A stretch of DNA of 24,839 bases. Source: Kiritimatiellia bacterium (GTDB taxonomy: Bacteria; Verrucomicrobiota; Kiritimatiellia; RFP12; UBA1067). The translations under genes and the position numbers were made by a program. Position 1 is the first letter of the stretch; each line of letters opens with the position of its first letter. The notes under the pieces were generated by a model. That model worked only from the letters and a program-made list of their open reading frames with translations. It was not told the origin of the DNA and did no database searches. The DNA lies in assembly GCA_017405115.1 (NCBI GenBank), contig JAFRBA010000216.1, positions 1 to 24,839 of the forward strand, in the 5' to 3' direction. Shown piece by piece: positions 6,092 to 14,200 of this stretch.

Positions 6092-7387
6092 TCATATCGC
6101 CGACAGCGCGTCGTCGAGCGCGGCGATGATGTCGTCGACGTGCTCGAGGCCGATCGAGAGCCGTATCAGCTCCGGCAGGACGCCCCCCTTGCGCAGGTCT
6201 TCGTCGGAGAGCTGCGAGTGGGTGGTCGAGGCCGGATGGATGATCAGGCTCTTCGCGTCGCCGACGTTGGCGAGGATCGAGAATATCTCGCCGTTCGCCG
6301 CGTCCGTGACCTTGCGGGCCTCCGCCGCGCCGCCCTTGACGCCGAACACGACGACGCCGCCCGCGCCGTTCGGCAGGTACTTCGCGGCGAGCTCCGGCTG
6401 CGTGAGCGAAGGATACCTGACCCACGCGACCTTCGGATGCCGCTCAAGCCATTTCGCGACGGCCAGAGCGTTCTCGCTGTGGCGCGCGATGCGCAGGGGC
6501 AGCGACTCCACGCCCTGCAGGAATATCCACGCGGCGTCGGGCGCAAGCGTCGGACCCTGGTTGCGGATGCCGACCGTGAGAAGCCGGATCGTGAAGGCGA
6601 CGGGCTTCAGCGGGTCGGGCAGGTCGTGCGCGAAGCGGAGCCCGTGGTAGCCGGCGTCCGGCTCGTTGTAGAGCGCGAACTTCGGGTCGGTCCAGTCGAA
6701 TTTCCCCGCGTCGACCACCACGCCGCCGATGCCCGCGCCGTGTCCGCCGATCCACTTCGAGAGCGAGTGGATCACGAGGTCTGCGCCGTGGTCGATGGCG
6801 CGGAGGAGCGGCGGCGGGGTGAAAGTCGCATCCACCACGAGGGGCAGGTGGTGTTTCCTCGCGATGGATGCGTAGCCTTCGACGTCCGCTATGTCGAGGG
6901 CGGGGTTCCCGACGGCCTCTATGAAGATGAGCCGGGTCTTCTCCGTGATCGCCGCCTCGACGGCCGCGAAGTCGTTTACCGGCGTGAAGTTCACCTTTAT
7001 GCCGATGTTCGGCAGGATCGCGTCGAACTGGCTGAACGTCCCGCCGTAGAGGTTGCTCGCGGCCACGATCTCGTCGCCGGCGCGGGCGATGTTCGTGATC
7101 GTGAAGTATATGGCCGCGGTGCCGGAGGCAAGCGTCTGCGCGGCGGCGCCGCCCTCGAGCGCGGCGATGCGCTTAGCGAGGACGTCGTTGGTCGGGTTCA
7201 TGAGCCGCGCGTAGATGTTGCCGAGCTCGCGAAGCGCGAAGAGGTCAGCTCCGTGCTGCGAGTTCCGGAAGTTGTAGGCCGTCGTGCGGTACACAGGCAC
7301 CGCCCTCGCGTTCGTCGCGGGGTCGCCGTGGACGTCCTGCCCGGCGTGCACCGCCAGCGTCTCGATGTGGTATTTTCTGTCGCTCAT
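6092..7387 (-). CDS. metY: O-acetylhomoserine sulfhydrylase (Cys/Met metabolism PLP enzyme)
   Basis: Converts O-acetylhomoserine and sulfide to homocysteine, a step toward methionine. The 431-residue length is typical of O-acetylhomoserine aminocarboxypropyltransferases and longer than MetB/MetC. The start (IETLAVHAGQ) is characteristic, as are NPTND near 64-68, ASGTAAI at 88-94, VVDATFTPP at 184-192 with the cofactor-binding Asp186, and PLP Lys211 in HSLSKWIGGHG. The ATG at 7387 has AAAGGAG upstream. The regulator gene and a LysR-type dyad lie directly upstream, indicating control by that regulator. The barrel protein gene follows closely. Confidence 0.93.
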   Translation of the reverse strand: MSDRKYHIETLAVHAGQDVHGDPATNARAVPVYRTTAYNFRNSQHGADLFALRELGNIYARLMNPTNDVLAKRIAALEGGAAAQTLASGTAAIYFTITNIARAGDEIVAASNLYGGTFSQFDAILPNIGIKVNFTPVNDFAAVEAAITEKTRLIFIEAVGNPALDIADVEGYASIARKHHLPLVVDATFTPPPLLRAIDHGADLVIHSLSKWIGGHGAGIGGVVVDAGKFDWTDPKFALYNEPDAGYHGLRFAHDLPDPLKPVAFTIRLLTVGIRNQGPTLAPDAAWIFLQGVESLPLRIARHSENALAVAKWLERHPKVAWVRYPSLTQPELAAKYLPNGAGGVVVFGVKGGAAEARKVTDAANGEIFSILANVGDAKSLIIHPASTTHSQLSDEDLRKGGVLPELIRLSIGLEHVDDIIAALDDALSAI

Positions 7388-7422
7388 TGCCGTTGCTCCT
7401 TTCTTTCGGTGTCAACGGCGAT

Positions 7423-7428
7423 ATTATC
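7423..7428 (-). promoter_or_regulatory. Candidate -10 box of metY
   Basis: GATAAT on the minus strand inside a GCGAT-ATT-ATCGC palindrome (7418-7430), about 35 bases before the ATG. The -35 is poor, as expected for an activator-dependent promoter. Confidence 0.35.
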
Positions 7429-7472
7429 GCATATCCGGGCCTGCCATTGGTAATCGGAAGATTCATGCGGTA

Positions 7473-7493
7473 GCAATAGGTTTTTCCTATTGC
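7473..7493. promoter_or_regulatory. LysR-type regulator binding dyad
   Basis: A perfect 8-bp inverted repeat (GCAATAGG and CCTATTGC) around five T residues. It satisfies both T-N11-A and ATAG-N7-CTAT, the classic LysR-family forms. It sits between the lysR stop and metY, about 45-50 bases upstream of the candidate metY -10, the right place for activation. It might also fold as a terminator for the long upstream transcript, but it has no following T tract on the minus strand. Confidence 0.65.
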
Positions 7494-7526
7494 CAGACGG
7501 CCGCCGCCGCGCCTGTCCTGGCACCG

Positions 7527-8432
7527 CTACCTGCTGCCCGCGATGCGCTCGCGTACCGCTTCCACGAAGGCGGCGGCGGCGGCGGACAGCGGAATGCCGC
7601 CGCGGCGCACGATCCCCACGCGGATCGAATCGTCCATCTTCAGCGGTATCGAGACGATTGCGGGATTGTATCCCTTGGCATGTGCGCCCGACGCCACGGT
7701 GAAGCCGTTCAGCCCCAGCAAGAGATTCGTCATGGTGGCGCGGTCGCGGACGCGGATGTTCTTCTTCCGGTCTATGGCCGGCATGACCTCCTCCGCGAAG
7801 TAGAGCGCGTTCTCCGCGCCCTGCTCGTAGGTGAGGTACGGGTAGCAGTCCAGCTCCTGCGGACGTATGGACTTGCGCTTCGCGAGCGGATGCCTCTTCC
7901 CGAGGAACACGTGCGGCTTCGCCTCGAACAGCTCCTCGAACACGAGCTCCTCCTTCCGGAGGATCTTCATTATGGCGCGCTCGTTGCGGCAGGACAGGTA
8001 GAGGATGCCGACTTCGCTGCGGTGCCGCGCCACGTCGTCTATGATCTCGCTCGTCACCGTCTCGCGGAGCGTGAAGTCGTAGGACTCCGCGCCGTTGGCC
8101 TTGACCACTTCCATGAACGCCTCCGCCGCAAACGCATAGTGCTGGCACGACACCGCGAACTGGGGGCGCCTCACGGTCTTGCCGGTGTACTTCTCGGCGA
8201 TGCGTGCGGCGTCGTCGAGTATCTGGCGCGCCGACGCGAGGAACTCCTCGCCCTCGCGCGTCACGCTCACGCCCCTTGCGGAGCGCGTGAAGATTGCCGT
8301 TCGCAGCTCCTCCTCAAGGGCGCGTATCGACTCGGTCAGCGTCGGCTGGGACACGAACACGCGTCGCGCCGCCTCGCTTATGCTTCCGCACGCCGCAACG
8401 GCGTCCGCGTATTTTAGCTGTTGAAGTGTCAT
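7527..8432 (-). CDS. LysR-family transcriptional regulator, probably of sulfur amino acid genes
   Basis: A 301-residue protein with the N-terminal winged helix-turn-helix (MTLQQLKYADAVAACGSISE, then AARRVFVSQPTLTESIRALE) and a full effector-binding domain. The sensor part (FAVSCQHYAFAAEAFMEVV, then TLRETVTSEIIDDV) resembles the CmbR/CysR-type LysR proteins found beside cysteine and methionine genes, which respond to O-acetylserine or similar metabolites. The metY gene and a LysR-type dyad lie immediately downstream. Oddly, its ATG overlaps the stop codon of the upstream nuclease-like gene as ATGA, so it could be translated from the long accessory transcript. Confidence 0.88.
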   Translation of the reverse strand: MTLQQLKYADAVAACGSISEAARRVFVSQPTLTESIRALEEELRTAIFTRSARGVSVTREGEEFLASARQILDDAARIAEKYTGKTVRRPQFAVSCQHYAFAAEAFMEVVKANGAESYDFTLRETVTSEIIDDVARHRSEVGILYLSCRNERAIMKILRKEELVFEELFEAKPHVFLGKRHPLAKRKSIRPQELDCYPYLTYEQGAENALYFAEEVMPAIDRKKNIRVRDRATMTNLLLGLNGFTVASGAHAKGYNPAIVSIPLKMDDSIRVGIVRRGGIPLSAAAAAFVEAVRERIAGSR

Positions 8433-9325
8433 CTTAGTCGGAGGGCTACGAGGTTGTGGTCTGAGACCGGGCTGCCGGGGTATATCTTACGGCTGACGAT
8501 CCGCTCGAACCCGCGGTAGAGGATGTAGTCGAATGTGGCGTCGGGGAATCCGTTGCTCCCGGGATGCGTTATCTTCTGGCTCTTCTTCAAGTCTCGGAAG
8601 CAACTTCTGAAATGCGCGCCGTAGAACGAGCGTAGCGTCGCCTCGCTTACATACGTCAAGTCATCGTCGCTGGTGTTGAAGTCCCCGCCCACAACGACCT
8701 TCAGCTCCCTTTCCGGGAACGCGTCCCTCATCTTGCGGACGACGGCCAGGATCTGCGCGGCCGCGGCCTCGCGCTTGTAGATGTTCTTCTGGGCCTCGAC
8801 GTCCGTCCCGGACCGGTTGAGGTTGCTCTTTAGGTGGAGGCTGAAGCAGGCGATCGGGCCATCCTCCCCGCCGTCAAGAAGCGCGTAGGCGAACCCCCTT
8901 GGTATGGACACGCCGATCCCCTTCGCCCATGTCGCGAACCCCGAGTCCATGACGGGCAGCGTCGAGAGAATCGCCACCTGCTGCCAGAGTGGAATGTCGC
9001 CGTCCTTGAAGTGGCTGATCGCGGCAAGCTTCAGGCCCTCTATCCCCGACGCACGAACATAGTTCGACATCGCCTCCGCATCGCGCACCTCCTGCGCCAG
9101 CGCAATAAGTCCGGCCCCGGACTTTCGCGTATGAGCCCTGACTGCGTCCGACAGCGTTCGCCCCGCCTTCGCAATCGTCGCCTTCTCCGCCTCTTCGCTG
9201 TTTCGCAGGTCGGCAAGGCCCGACGGGAACCATTTCATGTTCCATGTGGTGATCAGCACGTCGCCCCGAGCGCACAGCACCCAGGCGGACACGGCCCACA
9301 AGATGGAGACAAGCTTCAACATCAT
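8429..9325 (-). CDS. Exported endonuclease/exonuclease/phosphatase-fold protein
   Basis: A 298-residue protein with an N-terminal signal sequence (about residues 1-19) followed by a complete EEP (DNase I-like) domain. The expected active-site residues are visible: Asn29 in TWNMKW, Glu79 in LAQEV, His164 in SLHLKS, Asp215 and Asn217 in GGDFN, Asp266 in FDYIL, and Asp289-His290 in SDHN. It should therefore be an active metal-dependent phosphodiesterase, such as a nuclease or phosphoesterase, acting in the periplasm or outside. The ATG overlaps the stop of the gene before it with GGAGG directly upstream; the second ATG at 9322 is an alternative. Substrate unknown. Confidence 0.85.
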   Translation of the reverse strand: MMLKLVSILWAVSAWVLCARGDVLITTWNMKWFPSGLADLRNSEEAEKATIAKAGRTLSDAVRAHTRKSGAGLIALAQEVRDAEAMSNYVRASGIEGLKLAAISHFKDGDIPLWQQVAILSTLPVMDSGFATWAKGIGVSIPRGFAYALLDGGEDGPIACFSLHLKSNLNRSGTDVEAQKNIYKREAAAAQILAVVRKMRDAFPERELKVVVGGDFNTSDDDLTYVSEATLRSFYGAHFRSCFRDLKKSQKITHPGSNGFPDATFDYILYRGFERIVSRKIYPGSPVSDHNLVALRLR

Positions 9326-9813
9326 CCTCCACACGACTTGCACGGCCGACCGTCGTTCGGCCCGCAGGGGTGCCCCTTCACCCGACGATAGTTCCGGCAG
9401 CGCTTGTTGTGCCGCACCTTCGTTTTGGCGGAAATCCAGTATCCGGTTTCCTTGTCCACGGGCTCCAGCCCCTCGTCCCTCGCGACGCCCTTCTCGGGCA
9501 TCATGGAATCCGGCAGCGCCCCGTTCTTCGAGATCAGCTCCCGCCGCAGCATCTGGTTTTCCCTGCGCAGCGCCTCGTTCTCCGCCTTCAAGGCCTCGTT
9601 CTCCGCCCTCAGGGACAAGCCCTCCTTCCTCACGGCCCCCGCCACGGAATTGGTCGCAGGCATGTTGCCGACGGCGACCGGTCCCTGAACCTGCGACGCC
9701 GAGCAAGCAAGGCATACGGCAAATGCGGCGGCAACCGCGAGCGCCCCGTTGCCGAAAAGGCTTCTGCAGATGCTCGCCGGCCTGCGCCCGCCGTCGGATT
9801 CGACTTCCTTCAC
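9322..9813 (-). CDS. Envelope protein with coiled coil and Cys/His-rich C-terminal tail
   Basis: A GTG at 9813 overlapping the previous stop as GTGA, with GGAGGGGG at good spacing, is a better start than the ATG at 9840. This gives 163 residues. Order: short basic N-terminus, hydrophobic export or anchor segment (about 22-40), linker, a strongly heptad-like coiled coil (about 67-95, repeated ENEAL units), and a tail with VRHNKRCR (His135, Cys139), Cys150 and CKSCGG (Cys158, Cys161). The tail looks like a small zinc-binding knuckle; similar VRHN...CGP...CxxCGG ends occur in secreted bacterial proteins. Overlap with the nuclease-like gene suggests the two products work together, perhaps as anchor and enzyme. 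Confidence 0.75.
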   Translation of the reverse strand: MKEVESDGGRRPASICRSLFGNGALAVAAAFAVCLACSASQVQGPVAVGNMPATNSVAGAVRKEGLSLRAENEALKAENEALRRENQMLRRELISKNGALPDSMMPEKGVARDEGLEPVDKETGYWISAKTKVRHNKRCRNYRRVKGHPCGPNDGRPCKSCGG

Positions 9814-10853
9814 GTATCGGCCCCCTCCAGAATGGCGCACGTGATGTCCGCCGCATTGCGAGACACGGCTTGCACCATGCTCGTGGATGCAGCATGTTCG
9901 TACACCACCGTCCCGGATGCATCAGAAATCGTTTTGACGACATACGGATCGATTCGCCGTCCATGATTCGCGAGCGTTGCATACGCACGGGCAACCTGAA
10001 TGGCCGAGATTTCTACGCCCTGCCCGATCGGGGTTCTCTCTATGTGCAGCCTGCAACAGCTTTCGGGTGGCAAAAGCCGCCCCAGCGCCTCATCCGGGAA
10101 ACCGATCCCCGACATTATGCCAACGCCGAACTTGTTCAAGACGTCGCATTCCCGGTCGCGACCGATGAGCATGCCCAACTTGGACAGCACGGCGTCGGAC
10201 GAATAGACCAGGGCGTTTGAGATTGACAGCGTCGCCTCCCAAATATAGCTTCCGTCGTTCGACGGTTTGCGCTGGTAGTACAACGCCTCGGAGATGTCCG
10301 TGAAAAGTCCCGTATCCGGGCCTGCGATGCCCGCGTCAATTGCAGCCGCCACGGTCAGCGGCGACATGAGATGGCCCGGCATGAACGTCCGCGTAAGCGC
10401 AAGCGGGCGCGGAGAGTCGCCGCAATCCGCAAGAGCCAAGACAGCGCCGTCCTTTGCCGACAAGAGAACCGCCCAGCCCACGCCAGTGTCGTTGGTGTCG
10501 GCGTTGCGAGCCAATATCTCCGAAACATTACGTTGCAGGGCCTCGTCTATAGTCAGCTCTGCCACGCATCCGCCTCCGGCATCAACGACACGCCTGCCAG
10601 AGGCAAGGCCCGAGAGCGCGCTGTTCTTCATCGCCGAGATGTCCATTGCGTTGACGGCGTCCGCAGACGACGCAGGGCGGGCATTCGCGTAGCTGGACCC
10701 TGCAACGGCCATCAATCCAATGGCGACCGCCAGCGCGCAGCGGCAACACGCCGGCACACGCTCGATAACGTCAATGTCCTTTGCCGCCATACGCACAGCA
10801 TACGGCTCACAGAACTTCACATACATCTCGACCAGGTCTTCTTTTTCTTTCAT
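9810..10853 (-). CDS. Penicillin-binding-protein-like pseudoenzyme (FtsI/PBP2 transpeptidase fold)
   Basis: A 347-residue protein with one membrane segment (about 38-56). From residue 99 it follows the FtsI transpeptidase layout: LTIDEALQ, a VLLSAKDGAVLALAD strand, PGHLMSPLTVAAAID, YSSDAVLSKLG, and PIGQGVEISAIQVARAYATLAN. The key motifs are lost. The SxxK site (PGSTFKP in active enzymes) is PGHLMSP at 159-165, SxN is SSD at 218-220, and the protein stops before the place of the KTG motif. It cannot be an acyl-serine transpeptidase, so binding of peptidoglycan or partner proteins is more likely. The gene lies 4 bases after the previous gene and overlaps the next as GTGA. Confidence 0.75.
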   Translation of the reverse strand: MKEKEDLVEMYVKFCEPYAVRMAAKDIDVIERVPACCRCALAVAIGLMAVAGSSYANARPASSADAVNAMDISAMKNSALSGLASGRRVVDAGGGCVAELTIDEALQRNVSEILARNADTNDTGVGWAVLLSAKDGAVLALADCGDSPRPLALTRTFMPGHLMSPLTVAAAIDAGIAGPDTGLFTDISEALYYQRKPSNDGSYIWEATLSISNALVYSSDAVLSKLGMLIGRDRECDVLNKFGVGIMSGIGFPDEALGRLLPPESCCRLHIERTPIGQGVEISAIQVARAYATLANHGRRIDPYVVKTISDASGTVVYEHAASTSMVQAVSRNAADITCAILEGADT

Positions 10854-10857
10854 ACTT

Positions 10858-11190
10858 TCATAGCCTTCTCACTATCTCCTTTGCTGCGTTAAGCATGCCA
10901 TTTGCCGCCGTGTAGAATCGGTTGTACCGAAACGCCATGCGGAATGTCATCATGAGCGACAATGCGCAGGACAGCGCGAACATGTCCCGCGAGACGCCTG
11001 ACGCCAGCGCGGCACGGCGTATACGGCGGAGTATCTTGTAAACCAGCGTCTTCCGATCATCACCACTCTCTTCGACAATGGACTTCATATCCTTCAGCCT
11101 GCCAACGTCGCCATCTGTTCCGGCGAACGTATAGGCGATTGCGGCATGGTCGAGATCTATGACGCGCTCCTCCGTACTTAGGCTCTGCAT
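10858..11190 (-). CDS. Unknown 110-residue protein, possibly the second half of a frameshifted gene
   Basis: Not recognised. It has an acidic first half (TEERVIDLDHAAIAYTFAGT), then a basic, helical second half (YKILRRIRRAALASG, then FRMAFRYNRFYTAANG) with a mildly hydrophobic helix (DMFALSCALSLMMTF). Its ATG at 11190 has a weak ribosome site and follows an in-frame TGA. The coding signal continues directly from another frame that starts at 11278 with an ATGA overlap on the big NTPase gene. Either the two are one gene with a +1 frame switch near 11190, or this part is translated separately. It ends 4 bases before the PBP-like gene. Confidence 0.6.
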   Translation of the reverse strand: MQSLSTEERVIDLDHAAIAYTFAGTDGDVGRLKDMKSIVEESGDDRKTLVYKILRRIRRAALASGVSRDMFALSCALSLMMTFRMAFRYNRFYTAANGMLNAAKEIVRRL

Positions 11191-11278
11191 TCAGCGACTG
11201 CGCCCATGCGATCGCATGGTCATCCACCACCAGCGCCTCAACCACGCCCGTCGGCGACCATTGTGAAATAGGTCTCAT
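11191..11278 (-). CDS. Upstream 29-residue segment overlapping the NTPase stop, probable 5' part of the next gene
   Basis: Starts at an ATG overlapping the NTPase gene stop as ATGA. It reads MRPISQWSPTGVVEALVVDD and on for about 29 residues with the strong G/C preference at third codon positions seen in the neighbouring genes. After about 11190 this frame loses that preference (stop at 11060) while the +1 frame gains it. I read this as the first part of one gene whose remainder is the 110-residue frame. A real frameshift, a programmed shift, or a sequencing error would all look like this. Confidence 0.45.
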
Positions 11279-14200
11279 CCCCTACTACGTTTCCCCGATT
11301 TATCCCCATCTATAGGCGAATCTGTCGGCAATCCGTTCGCCTCATAGATCAACCGCACAAGTTCCTCATCAACTTTCCGCCCGTTATCCCTTGCCTCTTG
11401 TATCAGTTCTTGCGCGATCCGTATCATCTCAGCCGAATCATCCAACCAATAATCAGCCTCCCTCCCAGCGAGGATTTGCGCGATCCAGAACATCTTTATG
11501 TGTGGCGGCACTAAATCAGAATCAGCATGATAGACATTCCAAGCACTATCGATGAAATCGAGATTCCCCTCATACACATACATACTTGGATAAATCTCTG
11601 TCAAGAGCTGGCACCGTTCTGTGGCCGGAATAGTCTTAACATTCGACAATGACGAGTACATGCTGAAAAAGCCCCTCGGCATCGTCCAATCTTCACACGC
11701 CTTTTCCCCCGAAAGGATTGGTTTCCAGAATTCCTTGACACGCTCTGCAACGTCCGCCCAGATATTCCGCAGTCCAACATGGAACTCGCATGTAGACATT
11801 CCACAAAGGAGTCTTGCAAAAATAGAAAGGCAACGAGAATACTCAATGTCGGACATCCCTCGCCGCCAATCAAGTAAGAACTTATGTATTTCCCACAAGA
11901 TCGAAGCATCCCACATTTCCTTTCTGCCACCATTGCAACAAACGAATTCATAATCATCACAAAGACAAGCAAAATTATTGACAGCAATGATTGGGCAATC
12001 CGACCATTGATCAAGCTCCTGCCTTAGTTCTTTGATATCTTGCTTTAATCCATTCACGCCATCCTCCAACTCGATGTCAAAATCTCGCCAATACGGCATC
12101 AAAGACCGGCAAAACCGAACTAACATTCGATCATTCTCAACTAGATCAAGTCCATTTAAACCTTCAGAAATAGCATCAATTATTTCCATGCTTTCAGCTG
12201 AATCCGTCAACGGCGAGTGATAACGCATCAAATCGCAACAAATCGATAGCCACGTCATCCGGACTTCTGAATCTAATGCGCCAATATCAAATTTAGGCAA
12301 CTGACAGCCTATCCCCATTGTATCTATTACCGGCAGCATCTGCTTAAGGAAACTCCAATTCCCTACCTCGTTATTGACACATCCTGAAACCTTCAAATAC
12401 ATCTGCCGAATGATTTCACCATGATTCTTGATTTCTGGAGAAAGGAAAATCTGTCCCCCCAAAGCAACAGCTTTCGAATATTCGGCTTGTGCTACACATA
12501 TCATTGCAGCACATTTAAATTTAACATCATCTTCCACATCTGGACGAGCCATTTCATCGCTTAACAATTTGAAATTAACAGACCAAACATGTGGCGACCA
12601 GTCTGAAATAATGTAGACTGGCAACATTTCAAATGTCAGTCTGACATAATCTGAAGTGCTGTTGCTGTTTAGCAGCGTTTCATTGATCTTTTCAAGCATA
12701 TCGTCCAACAAAGCCGCTGTAAGCGCCCCCACTCGGCTTATTACTTCTCTAACAAATCCAGCAAAAACAATAGGATTTTTCAATCGGCGTTCATACGCCT
12801 CGACAAGCTTACATATCCCAAACGCTGATTTAAGCCCATCAAGAAGTTCATACTGTTCCGTCAATCTCACGGCAAGATCCGAAAACCTTTCAGTCGTTGA
12901 CAGGTAAGCAGTCGCAATTTTCTCGCATTCAGAATTGTCCTTCAAATTGAAGGCCTCCTGCACTTTCTGACGCATCTCCTTCCCAAACGTAAAAATCGGT
13001 CTCCCTGCCTCACTGTTCATAATTCCGAGAGACCCGACGAGACATTCAATAACATACGCATCCTCAAAGATAAGTTCTGGATCCACCTTCCGAAGATCGA
13101 AAGCCTTCGCCCTCCTGGGCTTCTGCGACAGGAGAATGGCAGAATTCACATTATCTCCATTATCACTACGCGGTCTTCTGTTCACGCACATCAGTTCTAT
13201 TGCCCTGTCCACGGACCTTGCATTAGCGCCAAACAACTTCATGGCACATTCCTCGGCATTGACTGGTCCATCATCTGACAAACTCTTAAGCGCCAATACA
13301 TAAAGAAACGCAAACCAGTCATTCCTTCCATTACCACAATCATTTCTTCCATCATCCTGCCCATACACTTGAGCCCACCAGTCATGCAAAGACCCCCAGA
13401 CCTCGGAGGAATCATATTGCTGGCGACTGACGACCCTGACAACCTGCCTTGGCATCCCTATTGATTCAATCCAAACCATTCGTTCCAATGTAAGTCCCAT
13501 TTCCCTTGCCTTCGCATCAAGATCGCGTCGGCATTTCACTTTGTCAACCCCATCCCGGACCTTATAGTCCAACTGGGCATCCAGGAGACTAAGACATTCC
13601 GTGCAATTCAAATGGGCAACGGAAAACTCTTTGGGGAAATTACACTCTCCGCAATTTTCTTCGGATATGTTTTCTACTTGATAATAAGCGGGAATCGTCA
13701 TGGCGAACGACACTTTTCGAAATTTCGGACTTTCCCCCAGCACACCAACCAAATACTTGACAATATCCTGCATTCTCTCATGACTCGGCAGAGGTTCTGC
13801 GATATTTGGACCATTGGCATCCCACGACAACACAATAAGAACCGACTTCTGAAACATGGGAAGAAGATGCTTTACTAAAAGCTCCGTCCGCTCTTTCAAT
13901 ATCTCCTTTACCGTGCCATGGTCATACCAATCATCCCTGTCGACCACCAGAACAAACTTGGCTTTGCTTTCCGCAAAAACCATAAGCTTCTTCCCTACAT
14001 CAGAAGGTCCCATGATCAAGAAAACGTTGCTGCGCGGTTCTTTGGCATATACATGCGCATTGATGGTCTCCATGATTTTCTCACGGTCTGGGCTCGTGAA
14101 CTTTCGGTACTCTTTTGTATCAGACGCGCGCACTCGCTTGCCAAAGGTCTTCACTTTGGAAAACCACAGCAACCCGCGCCTTCCCTTCTGGAACAATGAC

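Noticed and set aside
5099..7453. A 784-residue plus-strand open frame, and a 632-residue one at 1574-3472
   Set aside because: Both are antisense to well-identified genes (metY and barrel protein; pdxT, pdxS). They are Arg/Val/His-rich and have no family features, as expected from open antisense frames in GC-rich DNA.
9326..9994. N-terminal extension of the EEP protein to 521 residues
   Set aside because: The extension overlaps two genes in other frames and is low-complexity. The signal sequence and GGAGG site support the start at 9325.
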